The position numbers and the translations under genes are program-made. The notes beneath the pieces were generated by a model. The model saw only the letters and a program-made list of their open reading frames with translations, ran no database searches and was not told the origin of the DNA. A stretch of DNA of 64,000 bases, from NCBI GenBank assembly GCA_041743125.1, contig JBGTNK010000004.1:1-64000 (forward strand), given 5' to 3'. This document shows, piece after piece, positions 25,554 to 34,453 of this stretch (position 1 is its first letter; every line of letters starts with the position of its first letter). This stretch comes from Terrimonas_B sp041743125 (lineage in GTDB: Bacteria; Bacteroidota; Bacteroidia; Chitinophagales; Chitinophagaceae).

Positions 25554-26024
25554 TTAATCTAATTCAGCCAGAGAATCTTTAATAAGCAGGAAATCAGGTT
25601 CATCAGATGCGTTTTCCAGTATTTCAACATATCTGATTATTTTTTCCTTATCGATAAGAAAAGCTGACCTCTTCGATACACCTTTCATATCCAGTTTCCA
25701 GGTATCGTAAAGTGAATTATAGGCTGCAGAAACTTCTTTATTAAAATCGCTCAATAATGAAAAATTTAATTTTTGTTCTTCTTTGTATTTAGCAAGAGTA
25801 TATACCGAATCGACTGAAATTCCCAGGATACAGGCATTGGCATTATTATATAGGCTGATATTGTCCCGCACAGTACAAAGTTCCCTGGTGCAAACACTGG
25901 TAAATGCCTGAGGAAAAAAAAGTAGTAAAACATTCTGGCCCCTTAGATCTCCCAGCGATATTTTGGTTTTGGTGGTATCATATAAACTAAAGTCGGGGGC
26001 CTTTTGACCAATCGTAATTTGCAT
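25554..26024 (-). CDS. Peroxiredoxin (AhpC/TSA, AhpE/Bcp-like)
   Basis: Thiol peroxidase of 156 residues that reduces hydroperoxides. The thioredoxin fold starts at APDFSLYDT. The active-site motif PQAFTSVCTREL holds the peroxidatic Cys in the required PxxxTxxC pattern. A second Cys five residues later (CTRELC) could be the resolving residue, as in Bcp-type enzymes. A conserved Arg in KGVSKRSAFLID is in the expected place. It is cytoplasmic, since no signal is present. It lies 53 bases after the PorP gene on the same strand, but the two are not functionally linked in any obvious way. Confidence 0.9.
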   Translation of the reverse strand: MQITIGQKAPDFSLYDTTKTKISLGDLRGQNVLLLFFPQAFTSVCTRELCTVRDNISLYNNANACILGISVDSVYTLAKYKEEQKLNFSLLSDFNKEVSAAYNSLYDTWKLDMKGVSKRSAFLIDKEKIIRYVEILENASDEPDFLLIKDSLAELD

Positions 26025-26077
26025 AACTTAATTTGTAAATCTCAAAAGGGAATATACAACTATTTGAAAGGTGGGAA

Positions 26078-27085
26078 TTAAAACCTGGGACAACGAACAG
26101 CATTAACACTAGAATTATTTCTATCCAAAAATCCTATATATGAAACTGAAATTTCCATTCCTCCCCTGCCATAACTATAAGGTTTAAGTTTAGAAATATT
26201 AACATCGTAACTAAATGCAAAAGAGAAGGGATTATAATCAAGTTTTACAACCGGAATTAATGCATCTTTCCATCTTATAAATGTTCCGGCATGAATAACA
26301 TATTGGGGATTTTCAATCTCCGGTCCTATTTTCAGTCCATATAAAGCACCAAAAACTGTTTCCTGGTAATTTTCCTGAACAGAATAATCAGCTAATAACG
26401 AAACATAAGAATATTCAGTAACACCAAAACGTAACCCTGCTGAGCCTGTCCATTTAGGATTTAATTGAACGGAAGGATCACGAAAAAATGAGTTTTTTGG
26501 CCGTGTAAAATGATGATAGGCCACACCCAGGTAGAAGTTATCATCCGGATTTTTATTCAAATCAGAATTATAACTTAATCCTACACTGCCATCAAGATAA
26601 GTATAATTGGGAATGGCTGTTGGTTCTCCCCCCGGATCATCTGTAATGATCTTAGACCGGTCAAAACTTCGGTTCACCACTCCGCCCATAAAGCCCAATG
26701 ATAAATATCTGTTATGTTCTTCGCTGAGTGATTTGTGATAATTGAGAACTGGTAAAACACTCGTTTGTGTCAGGGCTGCTGTGCCAGCTCTGTCAAATAA
26801 AACCTGCCCACCAACAGTTACAAAATCATCTGCTTTACCAATGGGCAGTTTGTATTCTCCATTCAAAGATCCGGTTTTATAACCATCCGTAACACTTCCC
26901 CATTGATCACGGTAAACCATTTGCAAACGGATATCTCCGGTAAAAATTCCTGCCAGGGCAGGGTTTCTTAAAAGAGGTGTTTCAAAGAACTGGGAAAAAT
27001 GTATATCCTGCCCATTGAGCATACTTTGTATGCTGATGAATAAACATATAAGCCCGTAATAAATAAAATTTTTCCTTTTTCCCAT
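26078..27085 (-). CDS. PorP/SprF family type IX secretion membrane protein
   Basis: Outer-membrane beta-barrel protein of 335 residues with a signal peptide (ends near LNGQ, residue 25). The start of the mature part, DIHFSQFFETPLLRNPALAG, is the hallmark of PorP/SprF proteins, followed by alternating aromatic strands and YRDQWGSV. PorP/SprF paralogues are usually encoded beside a large surface protein carrying a type B T9SS sorting domain and are needed to export or anchor it. Here the gene starts 8 bases downstream of exactly such a giant PKD protein, so it is probably its dedicated partner. Confidence 0.93.
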   Translation of the reverse strand: MGKRKNFIYYGLICLFISIQSMLNGQDIHFSQFFETPLLRNPALAGIFTGDIRLQMVYRDQWGSVTDGYKTGSLNGEYKLPIGKADDFVTVGGQVLFDRAGTAALTQTSVLPVLNYHKSLSEEHNRYLSLGFMGGVVNRSFDRSKIITDDPGGEPTAIPNYTYLDGSVGLSYNSDLNKNPDDNFYLGVAYHHFTRPKNSFFRDPSVQLNPKWTGSAGLRFGVTEYSYVSLLADYSVQENYQETVFGALYGLKIGPEIENPQYVIHAGTFIRWKDALIPVVKLDYNPFSFAFSYDVNISKLKPYSYGRGGMEISVSYIGFLDRNNSSVNAVRCPRF

Positions 27086-27093
27086 TTCTAAAA

Positions 27094-30000
27094 CTATCTT
27101 AATAAGGTTACGTTGCCTTTTACAGGAATGACGGTATTATTCTCACATAAAATTTCCATAGTATAAATATATGCGTCAGCGCTGGCTGGCTTTCCTTTGT
27201 AAGTACCATTCCATCCTGCCGATGCATCATTGGCAGAAAAATCTTTTTTCTCAAATACAAGTTCACCCCACCGGTTATATATTCTCATTGATTTTATGCG
27301 AAAAAGCCCTGTTCCTTTAGGAAAAAACAATTCGTTCCGGCCATCATTATTTGGAGAAAAAGTATTTGGTATAAAAAAGTTTTGCTTACCACATACTACC
27401 AGGATAGTTACATTCCCTGCACTCTTGCAACCATACCTGTCTGCTACCTGCACAGTATATTTTGTAGTTAGCTGCGGATTTGCAAATGGAGATGGGCAAG
27501 TAGTGCAGCTTAATCTTGTAGTTGGTATCCAATTATAAGAAACTATATTACCCGTGTAGTTCATATTAATATTTGTTCCGCCACCAGAAATAATGGTGAG
27601 TGGGTCTTGTGTTGCAGTAACCGTTGGAATTGGTGAAACATAAATGTTTTTAATTGTTTCTGCAACACAACCAATCTTATTTGTGGTAGTTAGTTTTACA
27701 GCATAATTTCCTGCATTATTATAGGTGACTATGTTTTCTGTTTGCGTTGAGGTTTGACCGTTGCCAAATGTCCACTGCCATTTTATTAATGTATCAGCAA
27801 CAGCCAGGGCGCCGCTATATGGTTCAGAAATATTTACACAAATCGTATCTCTGCCCAGGATTGAGGTAACAGGGGTCCTGTGCACTCTTATCGTGTCTGA
27901 AAATGATTTACTGCAATTGCTTTGTGTGGTTACATTTAGTGTCACGATATAGACCCCTGGTTGGGTGAAATTATGTTGTGGTTCATTTTCAGTCGATGTA
28001 GTTCCATCTCCAAAATCCCAAACCGTTGAAATGATAGGTTCGTTTTTAGTAGTAAAGTTTTTGAAGGTCACCACACCCTGATCACAAAACTCTTTTTTAT
28101 CTTTCCCAAATAAGGGTATAGCACCTATAACATTAATTCTTTTAGAACCGTTGATTCGTTCTTCGCAACCAGAAATAGTATCAATCAATAATAACGAAGG
28201 AGTATTCAAACTCGGCCTTGTATAAGTATGAGTAAGAGTAGTTGCCTGTGATGAATCAACAGATCCATCCCCATAAGAAAAGATAAATTTAAAAGAGGGA
28301 GGTACCACCAGATTAAAATCTACTTTGAGAGAATTACAGGCAGATGTTACCGGGCCATAATTTATTTCAGTAGCATCGAAAGGATCATAAACTGAAACTG
28401 ATGCCTGAGCAGAATCGATACATCCTCCCGGTCCCCGCAAGTAAAGTTTTGGAATAAAACGTCCATAATCGCTATAGAAATAATTTGGATTTAGTTGCGT
28501 AGTGCCGCCCCCATCTCCAAAACTCCAGTTATAGGATTTATAATCCTTTCCCTTAAATGTAAAACTGGTGCGTAAGGGTGGACAAATCGTTGTTGTATCC
28601 TTAATATCAAATGCAGCTTTTGGACTTCGGATACTTATATAATCTGCTTTTGTAATTGAATCTACACAACCCGATACATCTGTTATTTTGAGTTTGATTG
28701 AATAACTGGCATCGCCTATTGGGTAACTATTAGTAGGATTTTGCAAGTTTGAAGTATTGCCATCCCCAAAACTCCACTGATAAGATAATCCTGGTCCAGA
28801 GGAGGTGTCAACAAACTGGAGTGGAGCACCCGGGCAGTAAAATGTATCGGCCCTGAAACCAGCAATAGGATTTGTGACCAGTAAATTAGTCGGAAAAGTA
28901 TAACTGTTGGTGCATCCTGTCCCATCTGTTACTTTTAATGATACTTTGTATCTTCCTTCCACCGAATAAGTATGGGTAAATGGCGGGCCTGAAAAGGTCT
29001 TTTGAGTTCCATCACCAAAATCCCAATCCCAACTTACTATTGTTGAGGATACAGATGTTGAAAGATCTGTAAAAGTTACTGTTTTATTTAGACAGGCTCC
29101 CGGACTTGAAGGAACAAAATTAGCAGTGGGCCCGGTTACAGTCACATAATTAGCTACTGTTTTTGTGTTTGTACATCCATTGATGTCAGTAATAGTAAGA
29201 CTTACCCCATACGATCCTTCAGCAGGAAATCGCTGATTTATGGATCTTGGCGAAGATGGAAAGACCCGAGTGCCGACTGTCCATGAGTAATTTGAGATGT
29301 TATTAGCATCGCTATTTATAGCACTCAGGGTAACTGTAGTGTTTTTACAAACCGGGTTTCTATTAATGGTAAAGTCTGCTTTTTCATCGAAAATAGATAC
29401 CGGGTTTGTGACAGTAAAAGTACAGGCCCCATTGGTTACGGTTAATGAAACATTATAGGTTCCCGTGCCAGGATATGTAAATGGTGGGGGGGTAGCTGAT
29501 GTAAATTGCGTGGCAGCGGGGTCTCCCATCTTCCATAAATAAGTTAAGGGAGAGATTGTATTATTTACAAGGCTTGTATTGGTAAAAGTAACGGCCCGTG
29601 ATGCACAGTTAACCTTATATTCAAATTTTGCAATAGGAGGATTTATTGTAATAACCCGGGTTACGGAATTATCGCAACCGTTATTCAACACAGTCAGAGT
29701 TACATTCAAAGAACCAGTATCAATAAATGTATGAACAGGATTTTGAAGATTAGAGGTAGATCCGTCTCCAAAATTCCAGGCCCAAATGACTTCAGCTCCT
29801 GGTGTAGTATTAGCATTGCCTGAGAAGGAAACCCTGTCGGTTGCACATGCAATCATAGGCGCAGCTGTGAAATTGACAGTCGCTGGAGTTCCTGTTATAA
29901 CCCCTCTCGGTAAAGAAACTGTTTTACTACAACCATTCACAGTAGTTGCTGTAAGGGTTAAAGTGTATTCCCCTTCTGTGTTATAAGTGTGTGGAGGTGG

Positions 30001-31458
30001 ATTTTTTTGTGTCGAGGTCGTCCCATCTCCAAAATCCCATAAATAGGTAGCTATTGAATCTAATGTTTGAATGGCTGCCTGGGGAGTGTATGTATAAGGA
30101 ATACAACCGTTACCTGGAATAATGGAAATATTCGTTTCCTGTATTTTAATGAAATCAGTTTTTGTGGTAGTATTAGAACAACTTGTTGAAGGACCTGCTG
30201 TCAAGGTTACCGTATAATTTCCTAAGCTGGCATATTGATGTGAGGGATTTTTTTGAGTGGAGGTAGTACCATCCCCAAAATCCCAAAGCCAGAATGCAGC
30301 TCCGGGTGTTAAATCAGTAAACTGGACATTAAAGGGAGCCTGGCACGACGAACTATCATTAACAGTAAAATCTACTGCGGGGTTATCAATGACCGTAATT
30401 GTTTTGGAAACTGAATCAGTGCAATTAGCATAGGTATTTATCAACTTCACATTATAAACACCAGCCGTAAAATAAGTTTTTGCCGGATTAATCTGAGCAG
30501 ACAAGGTTCCATCTCCAAAATTCCAGGAAGACGCTATTGGTTGTGATGAAGAATTATTTTGAAAACTAATTGGTTGTTCCAGGCAACCAGAGGCAGGACT
30601 TGTAAAATCTGTTGTTGTTTGATTAATCGTTATTGTTTTTTGAATCACACCACTACATCCCAGGTCGCTTTGGGCGGTTAGGTTTACAGTGTAGTTACCG
30701 GGTGCATTATAAATAGTAGTAGGATTTCGTAAAGTGGAAGTTTGTCCATTACCAAAATTCCAGGTATAGCTTATTACTCCGGGTCCACTTGATTGATTTT
30801 GAAAATTAACTGCGAAAGGGGCTTTACAGGATCCCCCCATTGTAAAATTAAAATCCGTAGATACTCCACTAACAACACGGATATACCTTGTTCTTGCTAT
30901 CCTTCTGGTACACCCTGTACTGCTGGTTACTCTCAACAAAACTGTATAAAAGCCGGTATTAGAATAGACGTGAGTAGGATTTTGTTGTGTTGATGTATTT
31001 CCATCGCCAAATTCCCATTCCCACTTTACAATATTACCAACGGAAGAGGATGACAGATCCGTAAACCTTATTGTAGCGGGAACACAGCTTAATGTAAAAT
31101 CACTTCTAAAATCTGCTACAGGAGATGGAAAGACCGTTATATAGTCTATTTTTTCAACCTGGTCAATTCCATTTTCGTTAGTAACTACTAATTTGGCCGA
31201 GTAAGTTCCTGGTGCTGAAAAAACAACAATGGGGTTTTGAACATTAGTAAGTGTACCATTGCTGAATTCCCAACTCCATGAAGTTGGATTTCCGGAAGAT
31301 TGATCAGAAAAAGTGACGGTGAGCGGAGCACAGCCTGATAAAACATTCCCCTTGAAATTGGCAACAGGATTTTGACCAAAAACATTGATTGTTCCGGAAA
31401 AGGCCAGGAGAAAAACGAAAATTGATTTCCTGAGATTATGGTAAGATTGAGTTTTCAG
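27094..31458 (-). CDS. Giant PKD-repeat surface protein with gliding-motility (T9SS type B) C-terminal domain
   Basis: Open frame of 1454 codons from a proposed CTG at 31458. Signal peptide: residues 1-29, ending INVFGQ. About 15 PKD-like beta-sandwich repeats follow, each with a WxFGDG-type core (for example WEWEFGDGNTST, WLWDFGDGTTST, WDWDFGDGTQKT, TVWDFGDGTTST). The last 95 residues are a gliding-motility-associated C-terminal domain: FIPNTFSPNNDGRNE, RIYNRWGELVFEK, GWNGTYKGKPASADAYIY. Type B sorting domains direct export through T9SS to the cell surface, where such proteins act as adhesins. No ATG, GTG or TTG exists in frame between the upstream TAA (just before 31489) and 30939, although signal peptide and repeats read on without interruption above 30939; the CTG is thus a best guess. 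It is co-oriented with the PorP/SprF gene 8 bases downstream. Confidence 0.85.
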   Translation of the reverse strand: MKTQSYHNLRKSIFVFLLAFSGTINVFGQNPVANFKGNVLSGCAPLTVTFSDQSSGNPTSWSWEFSNGTLTNVQNPIVVFSAPGTYSAKLVVTNENGIDQVEKIDYITVFPSPVADFRSDFTLSCVPATIRFTDLSSSSVGNIVKWEWEFGDGNTSTQQNPTHVYSNTGFYTVLLRVTSSTGCTRRIARTRYIRVVSGVSTDFNFTMGGSCKAPFAVNFQNQSSGPGVISYTWNFGNGQTSTLRNPTTIYNAPGNYTVNLTAQSDLGCSGVIQKTITINQTTTDFTSPASGCLEQPISFQNNSSSQPIASSWNFGDGTLSAQINPAKTYFTAGVYNVKLINTYANCTDSVSKTITVIDNPAVDFTVNDSSSCQAPFNVQFTDLTPGAAFWLWDFGDGTTSTQKNPSHQYASLGNYTVTLTAGPSTSCSNTTTKTDFIKIQETNISIIPGNGCIPYTYTPQAAIQTLDSIATYLWDFGDGTTSTQKNPPPHTYNTEGEYTLTLTATTVNGCSKTVSLPRGVITGTPATVNFTAAPMIACATDRVSFSGNANTTPGAEVIWAWNFGDGSTSNLQNPVHTFIDTGSLNVTLTVLNNGCDNSVTRVITINPPIAKFEYKVNCASRAVTFTNTSLVNNTISPLTYLWKMGDPAATQFTSATPPPFTYPGTGTYNVSLTVTNGACTFTVTNPVSIFDEKADFTINRNPVCKNTTVTLSAINSDANNISNYSWTVGTRVFPSSPRSINQRFPAEGSYGVSLTITDINGCTNTKTVANYVTVTGPTANFVPSSPGACLNKTVTFTDLSTSVSSTIVSWDWDFGDGTQKTFSGPPFTHTYSVEGRYKVSLKVTDGTGCTNSYTFPTNLLVTNPIAGFRADTFYCPGAPLQFVDTSSGPGLSYQWSFGDGNTSNLQNPTNSYPIGDASYSIKLKITDVSGCVDSITKADYISIRSPKAAFDIKDTTTICPPLRTSFTFKGKDYKSYNWSFGDGGGTTQLNPNYFYSDYGRFIPKLYLRGPGGCIDSAQASVSVYDPFDATEINYGPVTSACNSLKVDFNLVVPPSFKFIFSYGDGSVDSSQATTLTHTYTRPSLNTPSLLLIDTISGCEERINGSKRINVIGAIPLFGKDKKEFCDQGVVTFKNFTTKNEPIISTVWDFGDGTTSTENEPQHNFTQPGVYIVTLNVTTQSNCSKSFSDTIRVHRTPVTSILGRDTICVNISEPYSGALAVADTLIKWQWTFGNGQTSTQTENIVTYNNAGNYAVKLTTTNKIGCVAETIKNIYVSPIPTVTATQDPLTIISGGGTNINMNYTGNIVSYNWIPTTRLSCTTCPSPFANPQLTTKYTVQVADRYGCKSAGNVTILVVCGKQNFFIPNTFSPNNDGRNELFFPKGTGLFRIKSMRIYNRWGELVFEKKDFSANDASAGWNGTYKGKPASADAYIYTMEILCENNTVIPVKGNVTLLR

Positions 31459-31628
31459 TACGTTTTTTATTTTTTTGTTTTCTTTACAACGGCCTTAATG
31501 GGTAAAAATTATATTATCCTCAAATAGAATCATGGACGAAAATAGGGATTCATTTAAAAAAATATTTTTGAACATCCTGGTTCAGTCAAAGGATTAATTA
31601 TCAGAAGGAAGATTGGATAGTAAAATAC

Positions 31629-32039
31629 CTACAGTTTTTCAAGCCTCATGGACCTGGTATCTGCACCTGATTTTTGCGAAGCGACAACATAGGTCCAACT
31701 ATTATTTTCTATTTGCCAGGTGCCATTTATAAGATTTAACGGGAAAATTGAATTTGGAAAATTGGAATCAATGGTCATTTTGGTAGCGTCACCATACCAG
31801 GTACCCGTTTTTTCAATGGTTCCATTTTTGAAAGCATCAACCGTATTATTACTGTAAAATTGAAATTTGAAGTTGGTATATTCAAAAGTAATATTATTGC
31901 CGTTATTCACAAATTTAGTAATACCCCATTGGCCATCGGTCATGGCCGAGACAACTGCATTTTCCTTTATTTTGTCAATGCTTTTCTTACAACCAGCTAT
32001 TAATAAAAATAAAGAAACAGCAAAGAAGACTTTTTTCAT
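31629..32039 (-). CDS. Lipoprotein, lipocalin-like, unknown function
   Basis: Protein of 136 residues with signal and lipobox LIAGC (Cys17) followed by KKS. The rest is beta-rich with alternating aromatic and hydrophobic residues (WGITKFVNNGNNITFEYTNF, then FQFYSNNTVDAF, then GTWYGDATKMTID) and resembles lipocalin-like proteins common in Bacteroidota. Function unknown; probably an outer-membrane or periplasmic small-molecule-binding lipoprotein. It stands 170 bases upstream of the giant PKD gene in the same orientation. Confidence 0.7.
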   Translation of the reverse strand: MKKVFFAVSLFLLIAGCKKSIDKIKENAVVSAMTDGQWGITKFVNNGNNITFEYTNFKFQFYSNNTVDAFKNGTIEKTGTWYGDATKMTIDSNFPNSIFPLNLINGTWQIENNSWTYVVASQKSGADTRSMRLEKL

Positions 32040-32424
32040 TCGGGTAAAAGTTAAAAGGCCAAAATAAGGCTATCTTTTTGAATTAACAATAGTACTTTAC
32101 CTGAATCTAAACTAAGTTCGGCTAATGATCAATTAGTCAAATCTAATCATCAAAATTCCCCGTATAAATTTGTGCTTTAATAATAATAATCACCCCAAAC
32201 TTGGGTTCTGGGATTCCAGCCAGACTTTAGTAAATTGTTTATTTTCAATTCCTGTTTTTGCGAAAGGGGAAATTAAAGCCAAACCTTTCATTTTCTCAAT
32301 ACCTTCTTTTTTACCACCCTTTTTAAAACTGGGGGTGAAACTCGTAATCAAAGGAAATATAATTGAACTATTTTTATTGCAATCTCTTTTCACCTGGTTT
32401 GCCTGAAAATTTAAAATGTAGCTA
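32040..32424 (+). other. Intergenic region (385 bases) between divergent genes
   Basis: AT-rich stretch between the lipoprotein (minus) and the Nif3-like gene (plus). It must hold both promoters, but no full TTG/TAnnTTTG pair is convincing. A 67-codon minus-strand frame (32190-32393) has no recognisable features. I see no RNA gene, hairpin terminator or repeat. Confidence 0.5.
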
Positions 32425-33519
32425 ATGAAAATAGCAGAAATAGTCTCCTTTCTCGAATCCTTTGCTCATCCATCACTTCAGGAATCGTATGACAATTCAG
32501 GATTAATAACCGGTGACAGCAGGTGGGAGTGCAGCGGCATTATGTGTTGCCTGGATTCTATTGAAGAAGTAATTAAGGAGGCTGTGGAAAAAAATTGTAA
32601 CCTGGTGGTTGCGCACCATCCAATTATTTTTCGGGGGTTAAAAAAAATTAATGGTAAAAACTACGTTGAAAAAAGCATTATAACCGCCATTAAAAATGAC
32701 ATTGCTATATATGCTATACACACCAATCTTGATAATGTGGTGAATGGTGTAAGCGGCAAAATGGCTAAAATGTTAGGGTTAAGCAATATTTCTGTACTTA
32801 GTCCACAAAAAGAGCATCTGAAGAAATTATGCGTTTTTGTTCCAACAGAGAACGCCATTGAAGTACGGAATGCGATTTTTGAAGCGGGAGGAGGATATAT
32901 AGGAAATTATAGCGAATGCAGTTTCAATACGGAGGGTACCGGGACCTACAAAGCTGAGCAGGGAAGTGATCCCTATAAAGGAATAATAGGGCGACAACAC
33001 CAGGAAAATGAACACAAAATTGAAATTATTTTCCCGGGGTTTTTAGAGAATAAGATAGTTTCAGCAATGAAGGCAATACATCCCTACGAAGAAGTAGCCT
33101 ATGATATTTTGTCATTATCCAATGCACATCAAAAAATTGGTGCGGGCATTATTGGAGAATTTGCTGAAGCTCTGAATGAAAATGATTTTCTGAACCGGGT
33201 TAAATTGGTATTTGGGATTAAGATAATTCGTCACAGTGAGTTTAGAAATGCTCCAATAAAAAAAGTTGCCATTTGTGGTGGCGCGGGTAGTTTTTTGATT
33301 TCCAACTCTTTACTGTCTGGCGCAGATGCATTTATAACCGCAGATATAAAGTATCACGAATTTTTTGATGCTGAAGAAAAAATATTAATTGCTGATATCG
33401 GGCACTATGAAAGTGAACAGTATACTATTGATATGCTTCAGGAAATTTTAGAGTTAAAATTCCCTACCTTTGCCGTCCTTAAAACTAAGGTAATGACCAA
33501 CCCTGTTCATTATTTTTGA
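32425..33519 (+). CDS. Nif3-like dinuclear metal center protein (DUF34/YbgI family)
   Basis: Protein of 364 residues. Conserved Nif3 features include an N-terminal SLQESYDNSGLITGD, VVAHHPIIF (metal-binding His pair), YAIHTNLDN, and near the C-terminus ITADIKYHEFFDAEE and DIGHYESEQYT with the last His and Glu ligands. A PII-like insertion of about 130 residues (from LCVFVPTENAIEVRNAIF) is present, as in the longer Gram-positive and Bacteroidota forms. The family is widespread, forms toroidal hexamers and has been linked to GTP cyclohydrolase I type 2, but its exact role is unsettled. The next gene follows 24 bases later on the same strand, an arrangement common in Bacteroidota. Confidence 0.93.
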   Translation: MKIAEIVSFLESFAHPSLQESYDNSGLITGDSRWECSGIMCCLDSIEEVIKEAVEKNCNLVVAHHPIIFRGLKKINGKNYVEKSIITAIKNDIAIYAIHTNLDNVVNGVSGKMAKMLGLSNISVLSPQKEHLKKLCVFVPTENAIEVRNAIFEAGGGYIGNYSECSFNTEGTGTYKAEQGSDPYKGIIGRQHQENEHKIEIIFPGFLENKIVSAMKAIHPYEEVAYDILSLSNAHQKIGAGIIGEFAEALNENDFLNRVKLVFGIKIIRHSEFRNAPIKKVAICGGAGSFLISNSLLSGADAFITADIKYHEFFDAEEKILIADIGHYESEQYTIDMLQEILELKFPTFAVLKTKVMTNPVHYF

Positions 33520-33543
33520 GCCTTTTAAACATCAAATAAAACA

Positions 33544-34299
33544 ATGGCACACGTTAAAGAATTCTCTGTTGAAGAAAAACTTACTTCCTTAGTTACTTTG
33601 CAAAAAATAGAAAGTAAAATGGATGAGATCCGCATTCTGAAAGGAGAACTTCCTATGGAAGTAGCTGACCTTGAGGATGAAATTCAAGGGCTGCATGCCC
33701 GCCAAACGCGGATTGAAGAAGAAATCAATGGCGTTACAGAATTTATTCAAAAGAGAAAAGATGCCATCAAAGAGGCAGAAGCCCTGGTTAAAAAATATGA
33801 AAAACAAAGCGAGGATGTAAAGAATAACCGTGAATTTGAGGCTATCAATAAAGAAATGGAAATGCAGCAATTGGAAATAAAGCTGGCAGAGAAACATATT
33901 AAGGATGCAACAGAAGAAATCGCTGAAAAGGCCGTTTTGCTTGAAAAGGCAAAAAAGAATATAACAAGCAAAGAAAGTACACTTTCAAATAAGAAAAGTG
34001 AACTGGAAAAAATCATTGCTGCTAATGAAAAAGAAGAAAAGCATTTTAGTAAACTGGCTGGAGAGGCCAGGGAGCATGTTGATAGCAGGTTGTTGACCAG
34101 CTATGAAAAGATCCGTAAAAGTTATCGGAATGGCCTGGCTGTGGTTCCAGTGGAAAGAGATGCCTGCGGCGGATGTTTTTATTCAATACCCCCCCAAAAA
34201 CAAAGTGAGATCAAGCAGCACAAGAAAGTAATGGTTTGTGAAAACTGCGGCCGCATCCTTGTTGATGAGGAACTAAGTAATAATGTTGAAATAAAATAA
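33544..34299 (+). CDS. Coiled-coil protein with C4-type zinc ribbon (CT398/DUF164-like)
   Basis: Protein of 251 residues. Residues 10-190 form a long charged coiled coil rich in Lys and Glu. The C-terminus is a zinc ribbon with two CxxC pairs: DACGGC and VCENCGR. This layout matches the zinc-ribbon domain protein family (CT398 in Chlamydia), often proposed to bind nucleic acid or to organise surface or ribosomal assemblies. The biochemical role is not established. It is co-directional with the Nif3-like gene 24 bases upstream and followed by a strong terminator at 34344. Confidence 0.88.
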   Translation: MAHVKEFSVEEKLTSLVTLQKIESKMDEIRILKGELPMEVADLEDEIQGLHARQTRIEEEINGVTEFIQKRKDAIKEAEALVKKYEKQSEDVKNNREFEAINKEMEMQQLEIKLAEKHIKDATEEIAEKAVLLEKAKKNITSKESTLSNKKSELEKIIAANEKEEKHFSKLAGEAREHVDSRLLTSYEKIRKSYRNGLAVVPVERDACGGCFYSIPPQKQSEIKQHKKVMVCENCGRILVDEELSNNVEIK

Positions 34300-34343
34300 A
34301 TGAATTCTCAGAAAGGATAACAAAGAAAAAGAATTTTTATTGA

Positions 34344-34370
34344 CCTCCTGCATCCAGCAGGAGGTTTTTT
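34344..34370 (+). terminator. Rho-independent terminator
   Basis: Perfect 8-bp stem CCTCCTGC / GCAGGAGG with a 5-base loop (ATCCA), followed by six T. It lies 44 bases after the zinc-ribbon gene stop and ends the Nif3-zinc-ribbon transcription unit. Confidence 0.85.
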
Positions 34371-34371
34371 A

Positions 34372-34401
34372 TTGAGATTTGATTTGTCTTTAGTTAATTT
34401 G
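34372..34401 (+). promoter_or_regulatory. Possible promoter for recN
   Basis: TTG (34372-34374), a 19-base spacer and TTAATTTG (34394-34401) fit the Bacteroidota consensus except that the second base of the -7 box is T. It lies directly after the upstream terminator and 52 bases before the recN ATG, the expected position. Confidence 0.42.
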
Positions 34402-34453
34402 CCCAACTTCTTTAAAAGATGTAGATTTTATTTCCATTATTCCATAGCTGTCT

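Noticed and set aside
27094..31458. Repeated short DNA blocks in the PKD gene suggesting a CRISPR-like or tandem repeat array
   Set aside because: The repeats are degenerate, spaced by domain length, and encode the WxFGDGxTST core of PKD domains; they reflect protein repeats.
32190..32393. Minus-strand 67-codon frame in the gap before the Nif3-like gene
   Set aside because: No domain, signal or coding pattern recognised; likely a chance frame in a divergent promoter region.
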